A DNA stretch of 43,216 nucleotides, from contig DYCA01000001.1 of the NCBI GenBank assembly GCA_019418305.1, positions 115,163 through 158,378 on the forward strand, in the 5' to 3' direction. Numbering within the stretch: position 1 is the stretch's first letter; each line of letters starts with the position of its first letter. The notes under the pieces are model-generated. The model was given only the letters and a program-made list of their open reading frames with translations. It had not been told where the DNA came from and searched no databases. The position numbers were made by a program, and so were the translations under genes. Source of the stretch: Clostridiales bacterium (GTDB lineage: Bacteria; Bacillota; Clostridia; Oscillospirales; Butyricicoccaceae). Of this stretch, positions 34,626-42,440 are shown piece by piece.

Positions 34626-34729
34626 ATGGGGCAATTTCCAAAGCGTTCGAGCTGCTCGGCGCATTTGTCGAGGTCGTGATCGAGATCGCGGAGCAGTCTG
34701 CGAAAAACAGCAAACCGCCGAGCAAATAG
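34626..34729 (+). pseudogene. Small ORF with apparent one-base deletion after the start
   Basis: An AGGAGGGG site eight bases upstream points to ATG 34626, but that frame ends after 17 codons. One more G in the GGGG run after the start would open a 34-residue frame to TAG 34729 with plausible protein character: ISKAFELLGAFVEVVIEIAE then QSAKNSKPPSK, an amphipathic helix and a basic tail. It directly follows the amidotransferase gene. It may be a small partner or substrate, now frameshifted, or the base loss may be a sequencing error. Confidence 0.45.
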
Positions 34730-34772
34730 TATGTCATTGGGGTATACCCATCTGACACAGCTGAAAAGTATG

Positions 34773-34830
34773 GCAATAGGGTCGGTTTCAGGGTTTTGCA
34801 ATATGTCAAAACGGAACCCGACCCTATTGC
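34773..34830. repeat. Long inverted repeat upstream of the MNT gene
   Basis: The outer arms 34773-34789 and 34814-34830 pair over 17 bases with one wobble (GCAATAGGGTCGG...), and inside them GTTTTG (34793-34798) pairs with CAAAAC (34807-34812). No T run follows. The stretch 34730-34861 has no gene; this structure is its main feature. It could be an operator, a small RNA or a replication or recombination site. Confidence 0.65.
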
Positions 34831-34861
34831 AACACTTCGACCCGATTCGACAGCATCTTGC

Positions 34862-34890
34862 TTTACGGGCAGGGCGATTTTTGTTATAAT
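34862..34890 (+). promoter_or_regulatory. Promoter of the MNT/HEPN operon
   Basis: TTTACG (34862-34867), a 17-base spacer and a perfect TATAAT (34885-34890) lie 27 bases before the MNT start, giving the toxin-antitoxin pair its own promoter. Confidence 0.65.
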
Positions 34891-34917
34891 GAGGACAATC
34901 CAACTAGGAGGGATGGT

Positions 34918-35217
34918 ATGCTGCCCGAATCGACCGGCATCCGCGATGTCGTTTTGAAACAGATCTGCGATCTTGCAGCACAATATGGCCTACACAAGGT
35001 GATCCTGTTCGGTTCCCGCGCGCGTGGCGACTTCAAAGAGCGCAGCGACATCGACCTTGCGGTCAGCGGCGGCGACATTTCCGGCTTTGCGCTTGCGGTA
35101 GACGAAGAGACTGATACCCTGCTGCAATATGACGTGGTCAATCTGGATTGTCCCGTGGATGAGGCACTGCTTGAAAATATTGAGAAGGACGGAAAAGTGC
35201 TTTATGAAAAAGTTTGA
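34918..35217 (+). CDS. MNT-type nucleotidyltransferase, probable antitoxin
   Basis: A 99-residue minimal nucleotidyltransferase. The active site is complete: GSRARGD (32-38) and SDIDL (43-47, Asp44 and Asp46), with a third acidic residue in YDVVNLD near 77. In MNT/HEPN toxin-antitoxin pairs the MNT protein neutralises the HEPN ribonuclease by adding AMP. The ATG follows AGGAGGG. Its end overlaps the HEPN gene by 14 bases. The start is set by the promoter and ribosome binding site; the frame is open further upstream. Confidence 0.88.
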   Translation: MLPESTGIRDVVLKQICDLAAQYGLHKVILFGSRARGDFKERSDIDLAVSGGDISGFALAVDEETDTLLQYDVVNLDCPVDEALLENIEKDGKVLYEKV

Positions 35218-35596
35218 GAATTTCTGCAAGGCGCTGCACAATCTGGAGGATATCCAAAATTATCAGCCGCCCTATGACAATGTTGTACTAACCGGGCTGG
35301 TTTCGCTCTATCAAATTTGCTTCGAACAGGCTTGGAAGGCAATGAAAGAGGCGATGGAGAACGAAGGCGTCAACACCGCTGTCACCGGCTCGCCGCGCAG
35401 CATCATCAAGGAAGCCTATCGACTGCACATGATCGATGACGAGGCCGCCTGGCTGAACGCATTGCAGGCACGCAATCTGGCGTCCCATGCGTACAACCAG
35501 CAAACCGCCCTTGAGATTATTGCGCAGATCAGCAGCACCTATCTACCGCTGTTCCGCGCGTTGCAAACATCCATTGAGCGAAACTGGGTGCATTGA
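35204..35596 (+). CDS. HEPN-type (HI0074-like) protein, probable toxin
   Basis: A 130-residue all-helical protein of the nucleotidyltransferase substrate-binding/HEPN family. It contains the Rx4H motif Arg90-Asn91...His95 in ARNLASHAYN, the catalytic pattern of HEPN ribonucleases. The ATG at 35204 (AAGGA nearby) lies inside the MNT gene end. Together they look like an intact toxin-antitoxin unit, likely to stabilise the island or act in phage defence. A terminator follows. Confidence 0.85.
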   Translation: MKKFENFCKALHNLEDIQNYQPPYDNVVLTGLVSLYQICFEQAWKAMKEAMENEGVNTAVTGSPRSIIKEAYRLHMIDDEAAWLNALQARNLASHAYNQQTALEIIAQISSTYLPLFRALQTSIERNWVH

Positions 35597-35612
35597 AACC
35601 AATCAAGAACAC

Positions 35613-35639
35613 AAAACGCTGCTGTTTGGCAGCGTTTTT
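35613..35639 (+). terminator. Terminator of the MNT/HEPN operon
   Basis: AACGCTGC (35615-35622) pairs with GCAGCGTT (35629-35636), with a six-base loop and a T run. It lies 17 bases after the HEPN stop. Confidence 0.8.
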
Positions 35640-35662
35640 CTTTTGGAAAAGAGGGAAGACAC

Positions 35663-36235
35663 ATGAAAATCGGCTACATCCGTGTCAGCACGGAGGAGCA
35701 GAACCCTGCCCGGCAGCAGGCGCTGCTGCGCGAGCTCGACGTGGACGAAATCTTCATCGACAAGGCGAGCGGTAAAAACACCGATCGTCCGGAACTGCAG
35801 CGCATGCTGAACTACGTCCGAAAGGGCGACACCGTGATCGTCGAGTCGATCAGCCGTTTCGCCCGCAATACCCATGACCTGTTGGAGCTAGTCGAGCAGC
35901 TGACGGCCAACGAGGTCGAGTTCGTCTCCAAGAAGGAGGCGATCGACACCACCACCCCAACCGGCAAATTCATGCTGACCGTTTTCGCCGCCGTAGCCGA
36001 ACTCGAGCGGGAGTACATCCTCCAGCGCCAGCGCGAGGGCATCGCCATCGCCAAGGCGCAGAGAAAATACCGTGGACGCGTGCCGCTGACACTGCCCGAC
36101 AACTTCGACGATATCGTCGCCCAGTGGCGGCGCGGCGAGATTACAGCCAGAGAAGCCATGCGGAGGACGGGATTAAAATCCAACACGTTCTATCGCAGAG
36201 TGAAATACACACAAAGCCATATCGCATCATTCTAA
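35663..36235 (+). CDS. Serine recombinase (resolvase/invertase family)
   Basis: A 190-residue small serine recombinase. The N-terminal catalytic domain has the nucleophile Ser9 in IGYIRVSTEEQNPARQ, the Arg motif SRFARNTHDLL near 64-74 and LTVFAAVAELEREYI, the long helix. The C-terminal part (GEITAREAMRRTGLKSNTFY) is a helix-turn-helix. It could act as DNA invertase or resolve dimers. I found no obvious pair of inverted recombination sites around it. An AAGAGGGAAGAC site precedes ATG. Confidence 0.92.
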   Translation: MKIGYIRVSTEEQNPARQQALLRELDVDEIFIDKASGKNTDRPELQRMLNYVRKGDTVIVESISRFARNTHDLLELVEQLTANEVEFVSKKEAIDTTTPTGKFMLTVFAAVAELEREYILQRQREGIAIAKAQRKYRGRVPLTLPDNFDDIVAQWRRGEITAREAMRRTGLKSNTFYRRVKYTQSHIASF

Positions 36236-36237
36236 TC

Positions 36238-36274
36238 GCTGGGGTATCTAGGGGAATCCCCCAGATACCCCAGC
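36238..36274. terminator. Large GC-rich hairpin between convergent genes
   Basis: GCTGGGGTATCT (36238-36249) pairs with AGATACCCCAGC (36263-36274), and GGGG pairs with CCCC inside, so the stem is nearly continuous. There is no T run on either strand. Its place, three bases after the recombinase and three before the next minus-strand stop, fits a bidirectional terminator. Confidence 0.55.
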
Positions 36275-36277
36275 ACC

Positions 36278-38356
36278 TTACAAAGCATCAAAGAATATAT
36301 GCTTATAACATTGCAATGCTTCTTTGCGAGCTACCTCTGCTGCACGCTTTAAGCATATCGCATGAATTGCCAATTGGACGCGTGCATGATTGGTTAGGAA
36401 TTGTCCTTTATCAAATTTTCTTCCGTCGGCATAGCAAAACATATCGTTCCATGTATCAAAAGATAAGCCATTCCCTACATAAATTTCTTCTGCATTTTTG
36501 CTATCTCCATCCACATATTGGCACAACATGTCATTTGCATCAATAATATCATCCATAAATTTACTCATACGTTTATGCCATTCTAAGGGATGATGAGAGT
36601 TTCCATACCCAGCAGTCGAATAAAGAGCAATTTGGCAATACTCATCAAACTTATCCTTTGAAATACTTTTATCAATTTGCTTAAGGACCTTTTTATCTTC
36701 AGAAGTATCAGGATGAAAAAAGAACTGATAAAAGTCTTCAGCAGTACATTGCGTAAATGCATATTGTTGAAAGCACATAACATCTAATTTCAAATTCTCA
36801 CGCAACTGCTGATCTATGGCATATTGTAGCTTATATTGCGGCATTACATCATTGTATATCCTATCCAGATCAGCTAAATCTATAATATACTTCCCATGCG
36901 GCACATAGCCTCGGCAACGTTCAAATAGATAATCGCATAGTTCTTCTTGATAACTATTAGGAAAATTCTTATAGCATAGCATTTCCAACGCATTAAAAAA
37001 GTAAATTGCACTCTTTTGGTTACGAACGGCAGTTGACTCTTCGCTCATTGGCATAGACTCAAGCCGAAAAATAGATTCTTTACATTTATATGAACTTTTT
37101 GTGAAAGGCACTCTTATATTTCCAGCGTGATTAAATATTTTAAATAAATAAAAAGCTGAAACTTCTTGTATCGGAAGCTTACACAGTTCTTCTTGAATTT
37201 GCATGATACATTTAATCAGTGGATGCGACTTTAAATCATTGATCAAATCTTTTTCAGTTTGAGATAAAGAAATACACCTCTTTTTAGCACACATGAAAAA
37301 AGTAGGATACTCTTTCTTGTCTTCTGAATCCGGATTTCGTATCACTTTACAGAAATTGTCCACAGAATATTTCAACTCTTCAGACATATTCTCAGAAAAC
37401 ACAAGAGACCGAATGCGGAATTCGTTCTCTTTAAAATATTGTCTAGTCAGGCAAACTAACTTTGACAGCACTTGGGGCCAAAAGTCATATAATCTATCAT
37501 CAGGGTTCTGTAATCTATTTATACATCTATCAATTAAGAATAAAATGCGTGACAACACAAAGGCCGTTTGTAATTCCTTTTCCAATACCTCTAATTGCTT
37601 CAAAAGTTTATTGAATTGTCGCTTATCTGTGCATTGTTGCAAGGAAAAAACTTTATAGATTTCAAAAAACTTACGTCCCTTTTCTCTTGTAATATGAAAT
37701 GGAATCTGTATAATATTTTCTTTCGCTGTTTTCTGTTTCCACTCCTGATATATTTTCCGATATTTTTCAAGTGTTTTAAACTGGTCACGAAAAAATGGGT
37801 AGTCTTCCTCAAAGCGTCGAGCACTAATAAGCTGACTCTGATAGCCTAAAACCGTAGGCAGTATCTCTCTGTCTCCCTCATCTTTGGTATACTGATTCAA
37901 ATAATGCAGCTTAAGAACATCTTTGCTCTTAGTTTCGTTTGATACCCCTGCGTGATATGCTATCCCCAATAAATCAGCAGCTCGCAAAGCGTTCCTCTGC
38001 GGACTCACTGAATCAAACGATGACCCGAATAGAAAGCTGCAATCAGCATACACCATCTGCAACAATATACTTGCTATGCTCTTCATCTCTGGTGCTGTCT
38101 TTATTACACTGATTTTACCTAACATCTCATGGAAAAAAGCAATCGGATTGTTAATAGGTAACCTTAGTTCACTGGCAAAAACAAAAAACTCAAACAAATA
38201 GCGATAAGCGGTTTCCTCCACCGAAAGTTGGTCAACTTGATGAGAGGATGGTAATGCCGGGGTAACAACATTCACGCTACGAATATCCTGAGATAATGGT
38301 ATCAGGAGTCCGGATTGCAGCAGCTCATTCATATATTTTTGCGCAGCATGGTTCAT
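36278..38356 (-). CDS. Large protein of unknown function, AT-rich
   Basis: A 692-residue soluble-looking, mostly helical protein. I do not recognise any domain. There is no signal peptide, no clear membrane segment, no Walker motif and no zinc cluster; cysteines and histidines are scattered (for example FFMCAKKRC, YSTAGYGNSHHPLEWHKRM near the C-terminus). Codon use is much more AT-rich than neighbours on either side, indicating separate acquisition. The ATG has a TTGGAGGT site. It is a single-gene unit facing the serine recombinase. In this setting, a defence or element-maintenance role is possible but not shown. Confidence 0.75.
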   Translation of the reverse strand: MNHAAQKYMNELLQSGLLIPLSQDIRSVNVVTPALPSSHQVDQLSVEETAYRYLFEFFVFASELRLPINNPIAFFHEMLGKISVIKTAPEMKSIASILLQMVYADCSFLFGSSFDSVSPQRNALRAADLLGIAYHAGVSNETKSKDVLKLHYLNQYTKDEGDREILPTVLGYQSQLISARRFEEDYPFFRDQFKTLEKYRKIYQEWKQKTAKENIIQIPFHITREKGRKFFEIYKVFSLQQCTDKRQFNKLLKQLEVLEKELQTAFVLSRILFLIDRCINRLQNPDDRLYDFWPQVLSKLVCLTRQYFKENEFRIRSLVFSENMSEELKYSVDNFCKVIRNPDSEDKKEYPTFFMCAKKRCISLSQTEKDLINDLKSHPLIKCIMQIQEELCKLPIQEVSAFYLFKIFNHAGNIRVPFTKSSYKCKESIFRLESMPMSEESTAVRNQKSAIYFFNALEMLCYKNFPNSYQEELCDYLFERCRGYVPHGKYIIDLADLDRIYNDVMPQYKLQYAIDQQLRENLKLDVMCFQQYAFTQCTAEDFYQFFFHPDTSEDKKVLKQIDKSISKDKFDEYCQIALYSTAGYGNSHHPLEWHKRMSKFMDDIIDANDMLCQYVDGDSKNAEEIYVGNGLSFDTWNDMFCYADGRKFDKGQFLTNHARVQLAIHAICLKRAAEVARKEALQCYKHIFFDAL

Positions 38357-38578
38357 ATTATTACCTCCAAGATAAAATCTTTATTGCTGTCTAAATCGTT
38401 AATTTACAGCCGTTTCTGGTTGCCTCATTCGCTTCGCAAAAAAGACTCGTTTTGCGCGAAGCAGCCGTTGGTAGCATCTGCTTGCGAAATATGTTTTACT
38501 TTCTGTGTAAGAAAAACGCATTGATGCGCCACCCAACCGCCAGGACGCTGGCGGCACTGATTTAAGGAGGAACATCCG
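38357..38578. other. Intergenic region between divergent genes, with two hairpins
   Basis: It holds the start region of the 692-residue gene (minus) and the leader of the replication module (plus). A bulged inverted repeat GCTTCGCAAAA / TTTTGCGCGAAGC lies near 38434-38464. A second, perfect one (CCGCCAG 38537-38543 / CTGGCGG 38548-38554) is placed ten bases before the AAGGAGG site of the next gene and could affect its translation. No convincing promoter was fixed. Confidence 0.5.
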
Positions 38579-38785
38579 ATGAATATTCAAATCCCTGCTA
38601 CGCCCACGCGCTACATGCGCCACCCGAAAATGGCGCCCCGTCGCAAACGTCACAGTCCGTTGACGATCAATGCGATTGTCGTTACCCCTGACTATCTGCC
38701 ACGTCCCCGGCTGGAACCAGTTCCGCCGGAACGTATCATCAGAGTTGTCGAACCCATGGATACCGAAGGAGGTGAAGAGAATTGA
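38579..38785 (+). CDS. Small basic protein of unknown function
   Basis: A 68-residue protein with a very good AAGGAGGAACATCCG start. It is rich in proline and arginine (PRRKRHSPLTINAIVVTP, YLPRPRLEPVPPE), with no recognised domain. Its stop overlaps the TTG start of the ATPase gene (ATTGA), so the two are translated together. Its place at the head of the replication/integration module suggests an element-specific role. Confidence 0.7.
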   Translation: MNIQIPATPTRYMRHPKMAPRRKRHSPLTINAIVVTPDYLPRPRLEPVPPERIIRVVEPMDTEGGEEN

Positions 38786-40428
38786 CGACCCCAATCCTTA
38801 ATAGCATGGATAACATTTGCAATGCCTTACTCGATGTTGTCAGGCTTTATCAAGATCCCAGTGCAGAAAATGTGGGAACCATGCTCTTCGCCGAAATTCT
38901 GTTCGTCTTTAACGACGGGACAGAGCAGTCGGTGATCCTGCCGACTGCACAACTCAACGCTGCCGGACTACATCAGGCTGTGCCACGTTTTCTTGTTCCT
39001 CGCAAACACCGCGACGCCTTCGATGTCGCACTTCTGGAAGAAGTGCACCGGCTCATCGCACTGTCATCTTCCCACCTCCTACAGGCCCCAGATGGTGGTG
39101 AGACGTGTATCGGATACGCCTTCACGCAGCCAGGCATGCACCAATTGCCGAACGGGCAATATATCTATGTATGGGGTGACCGTGTACTCGGCGAGTGTGA
39201 TCTGCCGTACATCGTCCGCTGCAGCGATAGCGTTATTCCCAAAATTCTGCCCCTTGAGAGCCCTCTGTCGCAGCTTTTTTCGGAGCTTACATACTCGGAT
39301 CCGCAAGCCACGCTGGCCTTCGTGTTTCTGTGTACAACGCTACTGCGCTCATGGATTACGAGTCAAGTGCCTTCCTGGCAAGCCGTGCTTGCCATTGTTG
39401 GTGGGCAAGGACTCGGTAAGACCACTCTGGCTCGACATCTAACCGATTGGCTGCAAAAATCAAACGGTGCCCCGGCCCAGCTTTTGAGCGCGGGAAGCAC
39501 TATATCCGCTACCCGCGACGCGATGGTGTCCGCACGTGATTTGCCGATTGTCGTGGACGACCTGTGCCTGTCGGCAAGCGCACAATTGCAGAGGAAGTAC
39601 CGCGATCTCGGCGCACAGCTTGTCCGCGAAGGAGCAAACGCCGCTCCAATTGTGAAAAAGCTGCCTGGCGGAAAATCGAGCAGGCAGCATTGCGCAGCTG
39701 GTGTCATTTTTACTGCGGAATTTTCGCTGGAGAATGCGTCCGACATTACCCGGTGTATCTTTATCGATTTAGATCAGCCACTCAGCCTTTCGGCTGGTTT
39801 GCAGGCTGGGTTGATTGGTGCGGCATGCTACTCCTTCATCGAATGGTTTTTGCGCAAAAAGCCAAATTTGTGCAAAAAGATCCGCGAATTGCAGGGACAG
39901 GACCAATCTTACCGCTATAATCAGCGGGTGGAGAAAAATTTCAAAGTTCTTGACGTTGTCTTTGATGCCTTAGCTCACGCTGCTCTTGCCGACGGGGCAT
40001 CTCCGAGGTGCGTTGACGCTATCCACACCCTGTACTGCGTCGCCGTTGACCGCTCTCTGCAATTTCAAGACGATCTGCTTCAGCAGCTGGATCGCCAGCG
40101 AAAAAAGGGGAATATTGCTGCCCTTCTGCTTGCAGGCTATGAGTCGGATGCTTTCGACCTTTGCAAAAAGGTCGAAAAACTGGATCGCCATGAAGGGATA
40201 ATCTGGCATCATGATCTCTGCCTACGACGTGATCCCCTTGAGCGTTTCATACGCATGCAAGACGGCTACGCCTGCTACAACATCTCCAAAATAGTGCAAG
40301 AACTCAAAGATGTTGGCGCACTCGTTTTACAGGAGGAAGGCACCGTGCAAGTACGCCTGAAAAAGGGCACTCCGCGCGTATACCGCATCCGCCTCGATGT
40401 GCTCGAGGATGAGGCCCAAGAATTTTAA
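38782..40428 (+). CDS. P-loop ATPase of a mobile-element replication module
   Basis: A 548-residue protein starting at TTG 38782, set by GGAGGTGAAGAGAA and the overlap with the previous gene. The ATPase core has Walker A GGQGLGKTTLARH near 210, a Walker B-like LPIVVDDLC near 255 and an arginine-rich segment after KKLPGGKSSRQ; the arrangement recalls DUF927- and phage-primase-associated SF3-like ATPases. The C-terminus (RLKKGTPRVYRIRLDVL) could be a winged helix. It lies just before excisionase- and integrase-like genes. Family assignment is tentative. Confidence 0.65.
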   Translation: MTTPILNSMDNICNALLDVVRLYQDPSAENVGTMLFAEILFVFNDGTEQSVILPTAQLNAAGLHQAVPRFLVPRKHRDAFDVALLEEVHRLIALSSSHLLQAPDGGETCIGYAFTQPGMHQLPNGQYIYVWGDRVLGECDLPYIVRCSDSVIPKILPLESPLSQLFSELTYSDPQATLAFVFLCTTLLRSWITSQVPSWQAVLAIVGGQGLGKTTLARHLTDWLQKSNGAPAQLLSAGSTISATRDAMVSARDLPIVVDDLCLSASAQLQRKYRDLGAQLVREGANAAPIVKKLPGGKSSRQHCAAGVIFTAEFSLENASDITRCIFIDLDQPLSLSAGLQAGLIGAACYSFIEWFLRKKPNLCKKIRELQGQDQSYRYNQRVEKNFKVLDVVFDALAHAALADGASPRCVDAIHTLYCVAVDRSLQFQDDLLQQLDRQRKKGNIAALLLAGYESDAFDLCKKVEKLDRHEGIIWHHDLCLRRDPLERFIRMQDGYACYNISKIVQELKDVGALVLQEEGTVQVRLKKGTPRVYRIRLDVLEDEAQEF

Positions 40429-40440
40429 GGAGGAAACAAA

Positions 40441-40713
40441 ATGGAAAAAAATTTTAATTCCGAATCGCAAAAGTGGTTTGACACCGCGTCTATCGCCGAA
40501 ACGCACCGCCGCCTGCTGGCCGAAGGGCACCACGTTTCGGAGAGTGCGCTGCGCGGCTGGGTGCGGCAAGGTATCCTGCCCGCCGCCCGCATTGGCCGCA
40601 CATGCCTGTTATACTATCCGAACGTCATCAAACTGCTGCACGATGGCACTGGTGCGCCGTCCACTGCAGTGGAAAACCGGCCGTCTCACATCCCACCGCG
40701 CATTCCGATCTAA
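40441..40713 (+). CDS. Excisionase-like helix-turn-helix protein
   Basis: A 90-residue DNA-binding protein. HVSESALRGWVRQGILPAARIGR near 28-57 is a MerR/Xis-type winged helix pattern (recognition helix, then a 'IGRTCLLYY' strand). It starts behind an AAGGAGG site 12 bases after the ATPase gene and precedes the integrase, the standard order xis-int, so it probably directs excision of the element. Confidence 0.75.
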   Translation: MEKNFNSESQKWFDTASIAETHRRLLAEGHHVSESALRGWVRQGILPAARIGRTCLLYYPNVIKLLHDGTGAPSTAVENRPSHIPPRIPI

Positions 40714-40769
40714 TCACCATGGGGCATGTCTTCAGGACATGCCCCCTTCATTTCACGAGGAGGCCCACC

Positions 40770-42164
40770 ATGGCAACCATTACGAAAATCCACGGCAAAA
40801 CCGGTCTTAGCTTTAAGATCACGGTGCACTGCGGCTATGATGAATACTATCGCAAGCGGCGTCACTACAAAACCTACCGTCCTCCGGCAACTTGGTCAGA
40901 GCAGTATGCCGAGCGGGAGGCGCAGCGCGTAGCCGTCGAATTTGAAAACAGTATACGACAGGGTTTTCGGCTGGATAACCGCAAAACCTTTGCGGAATAT
41001 GCCGACTATGTCATCCAGCTCAAAGAACATACCGGTACAAAGCACAGTACCATCGAGTTGTACAAGCATTTGTGCGAACGGATCAATCCGGCAATCGGTC
41101 ATTTTAAACTGACTGAAATTCGGCCCCAACATCTCAATCGGCTGTACATCAGTCTAGCGGAAGACTGCATCAAACATTCGGCAGACAACGCCCGTGCCAA
41201 GGTAGATCTTGGTGCATTGCTAAAAAAGCAAAAGATCTCCCGCGCTGCGTTATCCCGTCAGGCCCAACTCAGCCCATCCACAATCACCGCTGCCTGCCGC
41301 GGGCAAACCATCCGTCAAGCCTCGGCAGCAGCGATTGCTTCTGCTCTCAGTATACCACCGCGGGAACTTTTTGACTACTTTCACAGCGAAGAAAAGCTGG
41401 CGGTCAAAACCATCTTGCAACACCATCGGTTCATCTCGGTTGTGCTGGGACAGGCAGAAAAAGAGATGCTGGTCACCTATAACGCAGCCAGCCGCGCTAC
41501 TCTTCCCAAAGCAAAACGCAGCGTGGTCAACTATTTCCAACCGGAACAAATCGCCGCCATTGTACAAGCACCCGAAGGAGAACCTTTGAAATGGAAGCTA
41601 ATCACCCATCTACTGCTCGTCACCGGATGCCGCCGCGGCGAAATCATGGGGCTGAAATGGGATCGTGTGCACTTAGAGCAACATTATCTGACGATCGATA
41701 ATAACTTGCGATACTCCAAAGCACGCGGTATCTACGAAGAGACACCCAAAACCGGGGAAACGCGATATATCTCGATCCCGGCGGAAACGGCTGATTTGCT
41801 GCGTCAACATCAGGAAGAGCAGGAAAATCTTCGTCAGCTCAACGGCGACCGCTGGAAAGGAACTGGTTTTGTGTTTACCCGAGACGACGGCCGTCCCATG
41901 CATCCGGACAGCATTACCGCTTGGCTGGCCAAATTCAGCAAACAGCATGACCTGCCACACATCAACCCGCATGCATTTCGCCACACCGTAGCCAGCGTGC
42001 TGATTGCCAACCACACCGATGTTGTCACAGTGGCACGGCAGCTTGGGCATTCCAGCGCGACAACCACTGAAACCTACTATGCTCATCTAATTGAGGAATC
42101 CAAAGTGCAGGCGAGTGAGTGCATTGCTGATGTGATGCTGCGCCAAATCAAGAAAGCGAAGTAG
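40770..42164 (+). CDS. int: Tyrosine site-specific integrase with inserted HTH domain
   Basis: A 464-residue integrase. The arm-binding domain is at 1-60 and the core-binding domain starts at 72. Within that domain an additional segment, about 145-205, reads as an Xre-like helix-turn-helix (LGALLKKQKISRAALSRQ, LSPSTITAACRG, ASAIA-type helix). The catalytic domain follows with Arg288 in TGCRRGE, HAFRHT (His401, Arg404), LGH427 and Tyr437 in YYAH. ATG 40770 follows GAGGAGG; the frame is open upstream. It is the best mobility gene of the island. The attachment site was not found directly downstream. Confidence 0.93.
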   Translation: MATITKIHGKTGLSFKITVHCGYDEYYRKRRHYKTYRPPATWSEQYAEREAQRVAVEFENSIRQGFRLDNRKTFAEYADYVIQLKEHTGTKHSTIELYKHLCERINPAIGHFKLTEIRPQHLNRLYISLAEDCIKHSADNARAKVDLGALLKKQKISRAALSRQAQLSPSTITAACRGQTIRQASAAAIASALSIPPRELFDYFHSEEKLAVKTILQHHRFISVVLGQAEKEMLVTYNAASRATLPKAKRSVVNYFQPEQIAAIVQAPEGEPLKWKLITHLLLVTGCRRGEIMGLKWDRVHLEQHYLTIDNNLRYSKARGIYEETPKTGETRYISIPAETADLLRQHQEEQENLRQLNGDRWKGTGFVFTRDDGRPMHPDSITAWLAKFSKQHDLPHINPHAFRHTVASVLIANHTDVVTVARQLGHSSATTTETYYAHLIEESKVQASECIADVMLRQIKKAK

Positions 42165-42224
42165 TTCTTCACTTTCTTGCTGGCATATGTTCCATTCATC
42201 AGTTCCTTGTTTGCAGTGTTTATA

Positions 42225-42267
42225 CGGAGAATCATCGACAGTCCCTTTGATGATTCTCCGCTTTTTT
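42225..42267 (+). terminator. Terminator downstream of the integrase
   Basis: CGGAGAATCATC (42225-42236) pairs with GATGATTCTCCG (42249-42260), followed by C and six T. It lies 60 bases after the int stop. The remainder of the 276-base gap is AT-rich and holds only the next promoter. Confidence 0.85.
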
Positions 42268-42370
42268 ATGTCAAAAAATTTTCTCCTGTACAGGATAAAA
42301 GTCTTTCTTATTGTTTGTAAGGCATCAATATTATCGAGTTTTGTAATAAAATATGATATTTCTATACTAG

Positions 42371-42399
42371 ATGACAATGACTACGTGTTATGCTAAAAT
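42371..42399 (+). promoter_or_regulatory. Promoter of the last gene
   Basis: ATGACA (42371-42376), a 17-base spacer ending in TGC and TAAAAT (42394-42399) make an extended -10 promoter 41 bases before the ATG at 42441. Confidence 0.6.
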
Positions 42400-42440
42400 C
42401 AAAGAAACTCTATAAGCGATGAAGGAAAAGAGGAAAAGCT

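Noticed and set aside
35597..36277. Invertible DNA segment controlled by the serine recombinase
   Set aside because: No pair of matching inverted sites was seen around a promoter or gene; the hairpin at 36238-36274 is a simple palindrome.
42087..42377. 96-codon minus-strand frame behind the integrase
   Set aside because: It overlaps the int end and the terminator, and its start lies in the promoter of the next gene.
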